Assembly: GCA_944321685.1 (NCBI GenBank)
Contig: CALUMH010000001.1
Span: 124,001 to 188,000 of the forward strand
Reading direction: 5' to 3'
Source: an uncultured Muribaculaceae bacterium
GTDB lineage: Bacteria > Bacteroidota > Bacteroidia > Bacteroidales > Muribaculaceae
Length of the DNA stretch: 64,000 nt
Part shown: piece after piece, positions 26,694 through 39,866 of the stretch
Numbering within the stretch: the first letter of the stretch is position 1
Layout: each line of letters starts with the position of its first letter
The notes under the pieces: model-generated
The model's database searches: none
Seen by the model: the letters and a program-made list of their open reading frames with translations, nothing else
What the model was told of the DNA's origin: nothing
Program-made: the position numbers and the translations under genes

Positions 26694-28619
26694 TTAGATT
26701 AAACATATAATTGTTATCGCAGCCACAGCAACCGCACCCACGAGGTAGAACCAAACATAAGTCTGCACACTGCCACTTTGCATACGGCGCACGGCAAACG
26801 AGGCCGAATTAGTTACATTGGCAAGCAAGTCCATCGTGCCGTCGATTATGCGGCGGTCAAACCATGCAATAGGCTTACTGATGCGTGCAAAAATTATCTT
26901 ATGGGTGATAAACTGATAAAGCTCATCCATGTAGAAGCGGTGATAGGCCGCAGTCCACAAACCACGGAAGCGGTTGGCAAGCTGTTCGGGAATATTGTTT
27001 TCCTTGCGGTACATCACCGTTGCAAGAGCTATGCCGATAAGGGCAATCACTATGCTCGTTCCAGCAACACTCCAGTCGAGATGTATCACATATTCCTCAT
27101 GGTTCCAGGTGACAAATTCACCAAACGGAATGAAACCGGCAACTATCGACACAAGCCCGAGGAATATCAACGGGAAGGTCATCGTCATGGGAGCCTCGTG
27201 CGGCGTATGGTGCCCGTAATCGGGATTGTTCCACCAGAAAATCTTGTAATACAAGCGGAACATATAGAATGCTGTCATACCGGCAACCACCGACAACCAA
27301 ACGCCCCAAAGCGGGCTATTGGCATATGCGGCAACCAAAATTTCATCTTTACTGAAGAATCCTGCAAATGGTGGAATACCTGCAATTGCCAAGCACCCGA
27401 TGAGGAATGCGATGTGGCAAATGGGCATATACTTGCGCAAGCCTCCCATGGCCGACATTTCGTTGCTGTGAACGGCATGGATTATGGCACCGGCGCACAA
27501 GAAGAGCAATGCCTTGAACATGGCATGGGTGAACAAGTGGAACATCGAAGCCATATAGCCCACACCGTGATGCAACTCGGGGCTTGCCACGCCAAGCGAA
27601 GTTATCATGAATGCAATCTGCGATATGGTCGAGAACGCAAGCACACGCTTGATGTCACTCTGCACACACGCAACGGCTGCGGCATAAAATGCAGTGAAAG
27701 CACCCACCACGGTAATAATGTCGAGCGCAGTGGCATCAACGGCATAAAGCGGGAACAAGCGAGCCACAAGGTAAACACCTGCGACAACCATTGTTGCAGC
27801 ATGGATAAGAGCCGACACAGGTGTCGGGCCTTCCATTGCATCGGGAAGCCATATGTGCAACGGGAACATTGCCGACTTACCGGCACCGCCCATGAAGATG
27901 AGCGTCAATGCCCATGTCATGACCGAGCAGCCGAGGAATGTTGCTCCACCGGCGGTGGAAATGGCTGCTTGCGGATCGCTGGTGAGCGAAATAAAATCGA
28001 ATGTGTCGGTGTAGAACGACAAAATCAAAATACCTATCAAGAAACCAAGGTCGGCAAAACGGGTAACGATAAATGCCTTTTTCGATGCCGAAACGGCAGC
28101 GGGCAACGTGTAATAGAACCCGATAAGCAAGTAAGAAGATACACCCACAAGTTCCCAAAAGATATACATCTGGAAAATGTTGGTGGCAAGCACCAAACCG
28201 AGCATCGAGAAGGTGAACAACGACAAGAACGCATAATAGCGTTGGAAACCGCGTTCGCCGTCCATATACCCAAGGCTGTAAAGGTGTACCATGAACGAAA
28301 CAGTGGAAATCACGATCAACATCATTGCCGAAATAGGATCGAGCAATACGCCTATCTTGATTACCAAATTCTTTGTGAACTCAAGCCACGTCAGGTCGAG
28401 GACGGTCAATTGCTGGCGCACCCCGTCGATAACCTGCCCCTGGTCGGTACCGAAGAAATAAGTGAGGGCTGCCGTGTAGGCAATGACAGTGGTAATACCC
28501 ATTGCCACCGTGCCCAGTATCCCGGCGGTCTTTTTACTTAACTTAACCCCGACAATTCCCAAAAACAGGAACATGAACACGGGGATTATCAAAACGGCTA
28601 CTGTATATGATAACTCCAT
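26694..28619 (-). CDS. nuoL: NADH-quinone oxidoreductase subunit L
   Basis: A 641-residue distal antiporter-like subunit of complex I. Typical features are the FWELVGVSSYLLIGFYY helix, GKSAMFPLHIWLPDAMEGPTPVSALIHAATMV, and the C-terminal extension containing the lateral helix (YHRFYMDELYQF onward). Length is within the family range. It starts 5 nt after the nuoK stop, so translation is probably coupled. Confidence 0.95.
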   Translation of the reverse strand: MELSYTVAVLIIPVFMFLFLGIVGVKLSKKTAGILGTVAMGITTVIAYTAALTYFFGTDQGQVIDGVRQQLTVLDLTWLEFTKNLVIKIGVLLDPISAMMLIVISTVSFMVHLYSLGYMDGERGFQRYYAFLSLFTFSMLGLVLATNIFQMYIFWELVGVSSYLLIGFYYTLPAAVSASKKAFIVTRFADLGFLIGILILSFYTDTFDFISLTSDPQAAISTAGGATFLGCSVMTWALTLIFMGGAGKSAMFPLHIWLPDAMEGPTPVSALIHAATMVVAGVYLVARLFPLYAVDATALDIITVVGAFTAFYAAAVACVQSDIKRVLAFSTISQIAFMITSLGVASPELHHGVGYMASMFHLFTHAMFKALLFLCAGAIIHAVHSNEMSAMGGLRKYMPICHIAFLIGCLAIAGIPPFAGFFSKDEILVAAYANSPLWGVWLSVVAGMTAFYMFRLYYKIFWWNNPDYGHHTPHEAPMTMTFPLIFLGLVSIVAGFIPFGEFVTWNHEEYVIHLDWSVAGTSIVIALIGIALATVMYRKENNIPEQLANRFRGLWTAAYHRFYMDELYQFITHKIIFARISKPIAWFDRRIIDGTMDLLANVTNSASFAVRRMQSGSVQTYVWFYLVGAVAVAAITIICLI

Positions 28620-28624
28620 AGAAC

Positions 28625-28936
28625 TTAAAATTTCATTTTAGTAAGTTGTCGAATATCCACGTTCCTTACAGCACGATACACGTTGATGACGATGGCTATG
28701 GCAAGAGCCGTCTCGGCCGCAGCCAAACCAATGGCAAACAACGAGAAGAACATACCTTCCATCTGTCCGGGGAACAGGAAGCGGTTGAACACTGCAAAAT
28801 TGATATCCACCGCATTGAGCATCAATTCGAGGGAAATCAATATGGCTATCATATTTCTACGAGTGATGAACCCGTAAACGCCACAGCCAAACATTATCAT
28901 GGCCGGGATTATATACATCATCATTGTCAATTCCAT
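28625..28936 (-). CDS. nuoK: NADH-quinone oxidoreductase subunit K
   Basis: A 103-residue membrane subunit with three helices. The conserved acidic residues of the E-channel are present in LISLELMLNAVDINF and in the third helix AIGLAAAETALAIAI. Standard length. It lies between nuoJ (18 nt away) and nuoL. Confidence 0.94.
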   Translation of the reverse strand: MELTMMMYIIPAMIMFGCGVYGFITRRNMIAILISLELMLNAVDINFAVFNRFLFPGQMEGMFFSLFAIGLAAAETALAIAIVINVYRAVRNVDIRQLTKMKF

Positions 28937-28954
28937 AATTCGCTTCCTCCTGTA

Positions 28955-29470
28955 TTATCGTTTACGCGCTATTACCACACCACCTATTATACAAGCCAAC
29001 AACAAGATGCTTATTGCCTCGAACGGCAACAAATAGCCAAACTTGTCGGTGCTGAGCAGAGCCTGCCCGATGCTGTGAATGTCGATGCTGAAATTATCAG
29101 GCATCTTTTGCATCATGAACGAGCCGTAGCTAAGCAATGAATACAAACACACGCCGGCCCCCAGCAAGGCGGCACTCAGGCCGAGCCACCGCTTATGGTT
29201 GGCAAGGCGGGGAGCGTTGGCTCCGGGCTTGTGAGTCAACAAGATGGAGAATACGAACAGCACCATGATACCGCCGGCATATACCGCTATCTGCACCGCT
29301 CCCAGAAATTCATAACCTATCTGGAAATAGATGCCGGCTGTAGCAAACAGCACGAATAGCAAGTAAGTTGCCGCACGCAAAATCTTGCCCGAGGTCACTG
29401 CCAGTACCGAGAACACGATAATTGCAATTGCAATTATGAAATACGCAATTATACTTCCTAATGATTCCAT
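28955..29470 (-). CDS. nuoJ: NADH-quinone oxidoreductase subunit J
   Basis: A 171-residue membrane subunit with five predicted helices. The family stretch FLGAVQIAVYAGGIMVLFVF contains the helix that carries the conserved glycines and Tyr of the pi-bulge region. The C-terminus ends in a basic tail. It starts 5 nt after the nuoI stop. Confidence 0.93.
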   Translation of the reverse strand: MESLGSIIAYFIIAIAIIVFSVLAVTSGKILRAATYLLFVLFATAGIYFQIGYEFLGAVQIAVYAGGIMVLFVFSILLTHKPGANAPRLANHKRWLGLSAALLGAGVCLYSLLSYGSFMMQKMPDNFSIDIHSIGQALLSTDKFGYLLPFEAISILLLACIIGGVVIARKR

Positions 29471-29475
29471 GTGAT

Positions 29476-30021
29476 TTATTTATTTTCTTTATTTTCTTCT
29501 ACTTTAGTGGCACCGGCTGCGGCAGGAGCCTCGGCGGCCTTGGCCGGCTGTGGCGCGGGTGCCGGTACTTCTTTCTCGGGCAGATAGTTCAATTGCTGCA
29601 CAAGTTTGCTGCGCGTAAACACGGCCTGCTCGAAGTCGTTGCGGAATTCGATGGCGCCGTGAGGGCACGACAGCACGCACAACTGGCAGAAAGTGCAGCT
29701 TCCCAAGTCATACATATATTTGTCTAATTTTCTTTTCTTCTTGCCGTCGGGCATTTCCACCATCTTAGTCTCGATGTGAATGGTACCGTTGGGGCAATTC
29801 ATTTGACATAACCCACAAGCTATGCACTTGTGATTGCCTTCGGAATCATAAACGAACGCCAATGTAGCCCTGAACCGGTCGGCAATTTCCAAGTGCTCAC
29901 GGTTCTCCGGATATTGCTTCGTTATTTTCGGGGTCACAAGCTCCTTTCCCGTCACTTGCATTCCTTGCAATAGACTCCATGTCCCTTTGAAGAGAGATGA
30001 GAAATAATCTTTGATAGTCAT
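29476..30021 (-). CDS. nuoI: NADH-quinone oxidoreductase subunit I (two 4Fe-4S clusters)
   Basis: A 181-residue hydrophilic subunit of the connecting module. Two ferredoxin-type motifs are visible: CIACGLCQMNCPNG and CTFCQLCVLSCPHG, which bind clusters N6a and N6b. The C-terminus is an Ala/Pro/Glu-rich low-complexity tail (PAPAPQPAKAAEAPAAAG), unusual and probably disordered. It is the first gene of the second nuo block, 177 nt after atpG, and has its own promoter box in that gap. Confidence 0.95.
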   Translation of the reverse strand: MTIKDYFSSLFKGTWSLLQGMQVTGKELVTPKITKQYPENREHLEIADRFRATLAFVYDSEGNHKCIACGLCQMNCPNGTIHIETKMVEMPDGKKKRKLDKYMYDLGSCTFCQLCVLSCPHGAIEFRNDFEQAVFTRSKLVQQLNYLPEKEVPAPAPQPAKAAEAPAAAGATKVEENKENK

Positions 30022-30054
30022 AGATAAGTCAAATCATATAAAATAATACCGGCA

Positions 30055-30062
30055 CAAATATA
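30055..30062 (-). promoter_or_regulatory. Internal promoter -7 box upstream of nuoI
   Basis: The minus strand reads TATATTTG (TAnnTTTG) 34 nt before the nuoI start. It would allow nuoI-N to be transcribed separately from the atp genes upstream. Confidence 0.55.
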
Positions 30063-30152
30063 TTTCTTTTTTTGTTTTTAGCATAAATCGGGAAGTCCGG
30101 TATTTTACTTCCTTTCTTTGCTTGATGTCTTGTATAAAACGCTGTCCTCGCC

Positions 30153-30173
30153 CCAATGCCACTGAGGCATTGG
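30153..30173. repeat. Hairpin downstream of atpG
   Basis: CCAATGCC and GGCATTGG form a perfect 8-bp stem with a 5-nt loop, 25 nt after the atpG stop. No T tract follows on the minus strand, so it is more likely a weak attenuator or RNA-stability element than a full terminator. Confidence 0.5.
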
Positions 30174-30198
30174 AACGTGACGCAGCATTTTTTCATAG

Positions 30199-31101
30199 TT
30201 ATCTTTCAACCTGGCCGCCCAGTATATCGAGCAGTTCGGTAGTAATGCTCTGCTGGCGCAACTTGTTGTACTCAAGCTGCAACTCTTCGAGTAGCTTCTG
30301 CGCATTGTCGCTGGCAGTCTGCATTGCCATGACGCGTGCGGCAGCTTCCGAGGCATTGTTCTCGGTGCATACTTCCTGCATCACCGAGTTGATGTAAAGC
30401 GGCAACACGGCATTGAAAATGGCATTAGCGTCGGGCTCGAATATGCACGGGGCATTGTCGTTCCCGCGCTTGCCTTCACCGGCATTTCCGCTTGCCGCGG
30501 CTATTGCCTCTTGGCTCACGGGAAGCAACTGGTCGATTTGCATCACTTGCCGGCTCGGTGTCTTATAGTGCATATAAAGTACCATCACCTTGTCGGCCAG
30601 CTTCTGCAAGAAAGCATCCTTCATGTTCTCGGTAAAATTGCCGATGTCGGCGGCTGTGCTACGAGTGTTTATTTCGGCTGCGACAACCGTCAGTTTGTCG
30701 CCCTCCAGTTTTTTTGCAGCACGTGCCATCTTTTTTCCCACGGGGTACACCGTGATTTCCACTCCGGCACCATACCGATTGCGGCTATCACTTATCAACT
30801 TCAACAATTCTTTAAAAATATTGATGTTATATGCCCCACACAGGCCATCATCAGAACCGAAAACAATTATCGACAGCCGCTTAACATCACGAATTTCTAT
30901 CAACGGCGAATTATATTCACCGTCGGCGGCAAGCAAGTGTCCCATCACAGTCTGTATTTGGCTGCGAAAAGGCACAAGCCGCTTGAGTGCCTGCTCGCTC
31001 TTATGCATCTTGGCCGAAGAAATCATCTTCATCGAAGTGGTGACTTTCCCCGTCGATGCAACCGAGCCGATTCGTCCTTTTAATTCTCGTAATGTTGCCA
31101 T
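30199..31101 (-). CDS. atpG: ATP synthase F1 subunit gamma
   Basis: A 300-residue central stalk subunit. The N-terminal helix MATLRELKGRIGSVASTGKVTTSMKMIS matches gamma, as does the FGSDDGLCGAYNINI segment and the C-terminal helix (MQTASDNAQKLLEELQLEYNKLRQQSITTELLDILGG). It is the last ATP synthase gene, 12 nt after atpA. Confidence 0.96.
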   Translation of the reverse strand: MATLRELKGRIGSVASTGKVTTSMKMISSAKMHKSEQALKRLVPFRSQIQTVMGHLLAADGEYNSPLIEIRDVKRLSIIVFGSDDGLCGAYNINIFKELLKLISDSRNRYGAGVEITVYPVGKKMARAAKKLEGDKLTVVAAEINTRSTAADIGNFTENMKDAFLQKLADKVMVLYMHYKTPSRQVMQIDQLLPVSQEAIAAASGNAGEGKRGNDNAPCIFEPDANAIFNAVLPLYINSVMQEVCTENNASEAAARVMAMQTASDNAQKLLEELQLEYNKLRQQSITTELLDILGGQVER

Positions 31102-31113
31102 TTGCCGTTATTT

Positions 31114-32691
<1,578 letters not shown>

Positions 32692-32693
32692 AT

Positions 32694-33236
32694 TTAATTT
32701 TTAAGGAGTTTTAATCGCAATTTCTTCAGTTCGTTCTTAATCGACGCGTCAAGTTGCACGGTATCGACACGGACGATAAATCCGCCTATCAAACCGGGGT
32801 CGATGCGGTGCGTTTCCTCGATTTTCTTGCCTTCGAGCTTGCTCTTCACCACGTCGGTCATTCTTTTCAAGGTGGCAGCGGGCATTTCCGTTGCCGTTAC
32901 AATTTCAATCCTGACGATGTTGTTGGCCTCACGGTACAAGTCCTGATAAGCCTTCGACATCTCTCGCATGAAACCCTCGCGGTTGTGACTTATAACAAGT
33001 TTTATGAACTTTGCCAGGCAATCGCCAGGCTTAGCACCGGCGGCGGCAAGCAGCAATCGCGACTTGTCCTCGCCAGAGATAAAACGGTTGCCCACCGCTT
33101 TCTTCAGCTTAGCCTCGGCGGCATAAGCCTCATCGAGCCGCCTCATTTGGCCGTAGGCTTGCCCGTCTGCCTTCTTCTCGACGGCATACTTCAAGAAAGC
33201 CTTGGCATATCGGCGTGCAATTAATCCGTCGTTCAT
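32694..33236 (-). CDS. atpH: ATP synthase F1 subunit delta
   Basis: A 180-residue peripheral-stalk subunit connecting F1 to subunit b. The N-terminal [15 protein letters not shown] pattern and the C-terminal [31 protein letters not shown] followed by [16 protein letters not shown] segment are diagnostic for delta/OSCP. It lies 9 nt after atpF. Confidence 0.95.
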   Translation of the reverse strand: MNDGLIARRYAKAFLKYAVEKKADGQAYGQMRRLDEAYAAEAKLKKAVGNRFISGEDKSRLLLAAAGAKPGDCLAKFIKLVISHNREGFMREMSKAYQDLYREANNIVRIEIVTATEMPAATLKRMTDVVKSKLEGKKIEETHRIDPGLIGGFIVRVDTVQLDASIKNELKKLRLKLLKN

Positions 33237-33245
33237 AATTCCTGC

Positions 33246-33743
33246 TTAGTTTTTATTTTCAACCTCTTTCAACAATTTGTCCACCAATTCGGCTTGCGCC
33301 TTGTCGCCTTCCATGTTCTTGCGAATCATCTTCTCGGCGATGGAAAGTGCAAAGCTGCTCACCTCGTTGCGGAACTGCAATTCCGATTCCTTGCGTGCCT
33401 GCTCTATGGCAACCTTGGCAGCGTCCATTACTTTCTTGGCCTCATCTTGTGCGGCGGCCTTGGCCTCCTCGATGATTTGGCTCTTCATTTTGGCTGCGTC
33501 ACGCAATATGTCGGCTTGTTGCTTTTGGGCTTCGGCTACATATTTTTGGGCTTCGGCTTTGGCATTGTCAAGTTGCTCCTTGGCATTCTTAGCATAAAGC
33601 ACACCCTTGTCGATCAAGTCGCCTCGTTCCTCAAGGCTCTTGATGATGTAAGGCCATGCAAACTTTGCCAATATGAAAAACAGGATGGCAAAGAAGACAA
33701 ACATCCAAAACACCAAACCCAATTCGGGCGTGAACAGTTCCAT
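33246..33743 (-). CDS. atpF: ATP synthase Fo subunit b
   Basis: A 165-residue stator subunit: one N-terminal membrane helix (LVFWMFVFFAILFFILAKFAW) followed by a long Ala/Lys/Glu/Gln-rich coiled coil. The sequence after the membrane helix (PYIIKSLEERGDLIDKG) is typical. It lies 13 nt after atpE. Confidence 0.95.
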   Translation of the reverse strand: MELFTPELGLVFWMFVFFAILFFILAKFAWPYIIKSLEERGDLIDKGVLYAKNAKEQLDNAKAEAQKYVAEAQKQQADILRDAAKMKSQIIEEAKAAAQDEAKKVMDAAKVAIEQARKESELQFRNEVSSFALSIAEKMIRKNMEGDKAQAELVDKLLKEVENKN

Positions 33744-33756
33744 CTATCACGAGTTT

Positions 33757-34011
<255 letters not shown>

Positions 34012-34091
34012 TTAAGTTAATGTTTTTTTGTTTTCTTTGTTTATTTCCGTTTTCGGTTGCCTGTCATGCAGCACCCGGAAACTCGTTAATT

Positions 34092-35192
34092 TTATTTTGC
34101 CTCGGTTACTGCACTTTCACCTTCATGTTCACCACTGGCCTGAGCCAAGGAGATGAACAATGTGGAAAGCATCGTGAACACATAGGCCTGGATGAAGCTC
34201 ACAAGCGTGTCGATCAACAACATGAATACCGAAAATACCATCGATACCACCGTTGTCACTCCACCGATTGCAAGACCGCCTATTGCGGTAAATATGAATA
34301 TCAACAATGTCAAAACTATCACTATCATGTGACCACCCATCATGTTGGCAAACAGACGGACGGTGAGTGCCGCCGGCTTGGTGAATATACCAAATAGCTC
34401 GATAACGGGCATCATGGGTATAGGCACCTTGAGCCACCAAGGCACATCGGGCCAAAATATGTCTTTCCAATAATGCTTGGTACCAAACAAGTTGGTCAAC
34501 AAGAAAGTGAAAATCGACAATACCAATGTAACGGCAAGGTTGCCCGTCAGGTTGGCACCGCCGGGGAATATCACAATCAGCCCCAACAGGTTCATCGTAA
34601 GGATGAAAAAGAACACCGTGAGCAAATATGGGGCAAATTTCTTTGCCTTCACACCGAGCGTGGGTTTTATCACACCGTCATAGATGTAAGCTACCGTCAC
34701 CTCGAATGCTCCCAGTCCCCTGCGCGGAGCTTTCATTCCATTGCGTTTGTACCACCTTACGAGCCAAAAGGCCATAAGAGCCACCACAAGCACCGATATT
34801 ATCAAGGCTGCTACATTCTTGGTAATCGACAGGTCGAGCGGCCGGTATTGAACCATACCGCCATTGCCGTCGGAACGCTCACCCACGACCTTGCCGTTGT
34901 AGTCTCCCCCTTCGGCAATCCTGAACCCATCGTATTCGCCTCCGTGCATGAGCCTCGAAGAACTGAATATGTGCCATGTTCCCTCATAATCGCGCACAAT
35001 TACCGGCAATGGTATGCGGTGCGAGTGAGAGAAAGGCACTTCCCAGCCATAACCGTCGCCAAGGTGCTCGAAGATAATCTCCTTGGGATTGATACTGCCC
35101 GATCCGCCCTCTTCACCGGCTGCCATGGCGACAGGTGCGTCCAACAGCATGAACAGGAACACGACAGACAATATGGTAAGTACCTTCTTCAT
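34092..35192 (-). CDS. atpB: ATP synthase Fo subunit a
   Basis: A 366-residue proton-channel subunit. It is longer than the E. coli type because of an N-terminal signal-like segment (KKVLTILSVVFLFMLLDAP) and an extra hydrophilic region of about 90 residues, as is common in Bacteroidetes. The channel helix contains the essential Arg in PAALTVRLFANMMGGHM. It starts 16 nt after atpC. No atpI-like gene is present between them. Confidence 0.95.
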   Translation of the reverse strand: MKKVLTILSVVFLFMLLDAPVAMAAGEEGGSGSINPKEIIFEHLGDGYGWEVPFSHSHRIPLPVIVRDYEGTWHIFSSSRLMHGGEYDGFRIAEGGDYNGKVVGERSDGNGGMVQYRPLDLSITKNVAALIISVLVVALMAFWLVRWYKRNGMKAPRRGLGAFEVTVAYIYDGVIKPTLGVKAKKFAPYLLTVFFFILTMNLLGLIVIFPGGANLTGNLAVTLVLSIFTFLLTNLFGTKHYWKDIFWPDVPWWLKVPIPMMPVIELFGIFTKPAALTVRLFANMMGGHMIVIVLTLLIFIFTAIGGLAIGGVTTVVSMVFSVFMLLIDTLVSFIQAYVFTMLSTLFISLAQASGEHEGESAVTEAK

Positions 35193-35208
35193 AGTTCAAA
35201 GCATGGAA

Positions 35209-35445
35209 TTAATATATGCACACCGACACAACATTGTTGTTTATATCCGCAATACCGCCCTTGATGTCGCGCGATTGCTTCTCGCCATTGGCAGCCCCAT
35301 ACATAAGCCGGCCTGCGGCAAGAGCCGAGATCATCGCGGCATGGTGGTCGAGAACCGTAAACGACCCCAATACACCCGGCATGGTGACAGCTTCCACCTC
35401 ACCGGTATATTCCACCTTCTCAGCCGATATTATCTTCAGTGTCAT
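35209..35445 (-). CDS. atpC: ATP synthase F1 subunit epsilon (short form)
   Basis: A 78-residue beta-sandwich domain with the family pattern KIISAEKVEYTGEVEAV and GSFTVLDHHAAMISAL. The C-terminal helical hairpin that inhibits ATP hydrolysis in many bacteria is absent, so this subunit probably cannot act as a conformational brake. Short epsilon proteins are known in Bacteroidetes. It lies 45 nt after atpD and 16 nt before atpB. Confidence 0.92.
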   Translation of the reverse strand: MTLKIISAEKVEYTGEVEAVTMPGVLGSFTVLDHHAAMISALAAGRLMYGAANGEKQSRDIKGGIADINNNVVSVCIY

Positions 35446-35490
35446 AATCTCATTCTTTAATTTGTTTTTTCTCTGTCACATAAAGATGCG

Positions 35491-36999
<1,509 letters not shown>

Positions 37000-37039
37000 T
37001 TATTTTTAGGTCTCTGAAATTAAGTCTCTTTTCGTTTCT

Positions 37040-38116
37040 TTAGAAGTGCAAGCCGTAAACCACAAGCAGGGTCATCAGCACAAGGTTGAACAAGCCTATC
37101 GGCATGAGATACTTCCACTCAAGTGCAAGCAACTGGTCGATGCGCACACGTGGGAACGACCACTTGAACCAAATGATGATGAATGAAATGAAGAACGCCT
37201 TGCCAAGGAACCATACCACCGATGGTATATAATCCATAATCATGTTGAAGCCATCCCAACCGGGAACGTGCAACGGCATCCAACCACCGAGGAACATCAA
37301 CGAGGCTATACCCGAAACTATGAACAAGTTAAGATACTCGGCAAGGTAGAAGAAACCGAAGTGGATACCCGAATACTCGGTATGGTAACCGGCAGTCAAC
37401 TCATGTTCGGCCTCAGGAAGGTCAAACGGACCACGGTTGGTTTCACCGGTAGCAGCAATCAAATATATAATAAATGCGATGACGGCCGAAATATGTCCTT
37501 TGAACAAGAACCAGCCATCAGCCTGTGCTGCGACGAGTTCGCTTACCGACATTGTTCCGGCAAGCACTACGATAGTCATAATCGACAATCCTACCGACAA
37601 TTCATAACTAATCATCTGCGCACCACTACGCATCGCACCGATAAGCGTGTACTTATTGTTACTCGACCAACCTGCAAGCAATATACCAAGCACACCAAGC
37701 GACGATGCTGCTATCATGAAGAACACGCCGATGTTGAAGTCTATGACTTGCAAGCCGTTACCCCACGGCAAAACGGCGAAGCTGACCACCGATGCTATAA
37801 TCACCAAATAAGGTGCAAGGGCAAACAGGAATCGGTCGATATTTTCAAGGCGAATAAGTTCCTTGATGAGGATTTTAAACATATCGGCAAATACCTGCAA
37901 GATACCCCACGGGCCGACACGCATCGGGCCAAGGCGGCACTGGAACCATGCACACAACTTGCGTTCGTAGAAAATATAGAATATTGCCAACAGAGCATAG
38001 ACCAACAGCAGTACCACGCCAATTATGACACATTCAATCACTGTGGCTGCCCACGCAGGCATAACGCTCTCCAGCAGATTGTCAAACCATGTTGTTATTG
38101 AACCAAAGTCAAACAT
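37040..38116 (-). CDS. nuoH: NADH-quinone oxidoreductase subunit H
   Basis: A 358-residue membrane subunit that contributes to the quinone site. Typical segments include [20 protein letters not shown], the acidic loop [20 protein letters not shown] and the C-terminal [17 protein letters not shown]. It is the last gene of the first nuo block, followed directly by the ATP synthase genes, and lies 43 nt after nuoCD. Confidence 0.95.
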   Translation of the reverse strand: MFDFGSITTWFDNLLESVMPAWAATVIECVIIGVVLLLVYALLAIFYIFYERKLCAWFQCRLGPMRVGPWGILQVFADMFKILIKELIRLENIDRFLFALAPYLVIIASVVSFAVLPWGNGLQVIDFNIGVFFMIAASSLGVLGILLAGWSSNNKYTLIGAMRSGAQMISYELSVGLSIMTIVVLAGTMSVSELVAAQADGWFLFKGHISAVIAFIIYLIAATGETNRGPFDLPEAEHELTAGYHTEYSGIHFGFFYLAEYLNLFIVSGIASLMFLGGWMPLHVPGWDGFNMIMDYIPSVVWFLGKAFFISFIIIWFKWSFPRVRIDQLLALEWKYLMPIGLFNLVLMTLLVVYGLHF

Positions 38117-38159
38117 AATATATTCTTATATGTGTTTTAATTTCGTGAATAATCTTTTG

Positions 38160-39800
38160 TTAACGGTCAATGTCGGGTATCACATAGTCGAGCGACGCTG
38201 TAATGGTAATCAAGTCGGCAATCTTGTACCCGCTGCAAGCCTTATCGACAGAACCTACTATATTCAAGCACGGGCTGTTGAAGTGCATACGATAAGGCGA
38301 CTTCTCGCCGGTGCTTTCGATATACACGCCAAATGCCCCGCGGCTTGCCTCAACCTGCTGGAACCAGCTTCCTGCCGGCAATTTTATAATCTTAGGCACT
38401 TTAGGAGCTATATATTCGTTACCAGGTTCTTTCTCAAGCAAATCGCACAATTGTTCAAGCAACTTCACGCATTGTTCTATCTCGCGCATCCTCACCATGT
38501 AACGGGCAAAACTGTCACCTGCGGTTTCAACCACTTCTTCAAAGTCAAGTTCGTTATATATCGAATACGGAGCCGTCTTACGCACGTCGCAATGCCAACC
38601 TGTGGCACGACCCGACGGGCCTGTCACAGAATAGCTGATTGCATCTTCCTTGGAAAGGACACCCACGCCCTTAGTACGGTTCTGTGCTATAACGTTACCG
38701 GTAAACAACTTGTGATATTCTTTCAGGCGCTCGGGCATAATGCTGCAAATGGCACGCACATCCTTGATGAAATCGGGATGCACATCGGCAACCACACCGC
38801 CTATCACATTATAATGAAGCGACATACGCGCACCGCAAGTCTTTTCGAATATATCAAGTATTTCTTCGCGCTCGCGGAAACCATAGAAGAATGCCGTAGT
38901 GGCACCCATATCCATTGTCATACATCCATACGACAACAAGTGCGAAGACAAGCGCATAAGTTCATCCATCATCACACGTATGATTTGTGCCCGGCGCGGC
39001 ACTTCAATGCCAAGCGCCTTTTCGATGCACAAGCACAAGCAGTGGCGATTTTGATGTGCCGACATATAATCCATACGGTCGGTAAACATCAGCGTTTGCG
39101 GATATGTCTTAGACTCGCACAATTTCTCGATGCCGCGGTGTATATATCCGCACATGGGGTCAACCTTCAAGACGGTTTCACCGTCGATGCTCGCGCGCAA
39201 ACGCATCACACCGTGGGTTGACGGGTGCTGCGGGCCGAAGTTAACCACATATTCCTCTTCTTCAAATACCCTCTTATCGATTTTCTTCACCGAGCCATCG
39301 CCTTCTTCAACATAAGTTGCAGTGGCGTCTTCATCAGGCTCTTGGTTCAACCTCACGGGATTCAATTCGGGATTTGCGTCATAATCCTTGCGTAACGGGT
39401 AACCCACCCAGTCGGTACGCAAGAACAAGCGACGCATATCGGGATGACCTATGAAAATTATCCCATAAAAGTCATATACTTCCCTCTCTTGGAAAAGAGC
39501 CACTTTCCACAAGTCGCTCACGCTATGCAGCACCGGGTGTTCGCGGTCGGTTGTGGCCACCTTCACCATCAAGTGTTCCTGGGTTTTGGTCGAGGTGAAA
39601 TAATAGATGCACCCCAACGAGTCTTTCCAGTCGCAACCAACGATACCCACAAGATAATCAAATCCCAAATCAGCATTTTCCTTCAACTGCTTTGCCAAGT
39701 CGTGCCATTGCTTGTCATCGACCGTCACGCGTAGTTCCTCGCCCTGCTCAAATGTGGCAGTCGGGCAAAGTTTGCTGATTGTTTCCTGTATGTTTGCCAT
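38160..39800 (-). CDS. nuoCD: NADH-quinone oxidoreductase fused subunits C and D
   Basis: A 546-residue fusion. NuoC is at about 1-145 (LWKVALFQEREVYDFYGI, DWVGYPLRKDY), a charged linker at about 146-183, and NuoD at 184-546 beginning with FGPQHPSTHGVMRL. NuoD lines the quinone cavity with NuoB. The C-terminus ends in the conserved VDKACSGYKIADLITITASLDYVIPDIDR-type region with the final DIDR. The fusion is common in Bacteroidetes and some gammaproteobacteria. It lies 66 nt after nuoB. Confidence 0.95.
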   Translation of the reverse strand: MANIQETISKLCPTATFEQGEELRVTVDDKQWHDLAKQLKENADLGFDYLVGIVGCDWKDSLGCIYYFTSTKTQEHLMVKVATTDREHPVLHSVSDLWKVALFQEREVYDFYGIIFIGHPDMRRLFLRTDWVGYPLRKDYDANPELNPVRLNQEPDEDATATYVEEGDGSVKKIDKRVFEEEEYVVNFGPQHPSTHGVMRLRASIDGETVLKVDPMCGYIHRGIEKLCESKTYPQTLMFTDRMDYMSAHQNRHCLCLCIEKALGIEVPRRAQIIRVMMDELMRLSSHLLSYGCMTMDMGATTAFFYGFREREEILDIFEKTCGARMSLHYNVIGGVVADVHPDFIKDVRAICSIMPERLKEYHKLFTGNVIAQNRTKGVGVLSKEDAISYSVTGPSGRATGWHCDVRKTAPYSIYNELDFEEVVETAGDSFARYMVRMREIEQCVKLLEQLCDLLEKEPGNEYIAPKVPKIIKLPAGSWFQQVEASRGAFGVYIESTGEKSPYRMHFNSPCLNIVGSVDKACSGYKIADLITITASLDYVIPDIDR

Positions 39801-39866
39801 TATATATAATGTATATATATTTCGTTATACTGTATTAAATTCTCATTCACGAATGCCGTCCCGACT

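Noticed and set aside
26778..28541. 587-codon open frame on the plus strand opposite nuoL
   Set aside because: Antisense to nuoL, with the same skewed composition and no recognisable domain or signal.
38025..39221. 398-codon open frame opposite nuoCD
   Set aside because: Antisense to conserved NuoD sequence; no independent support.
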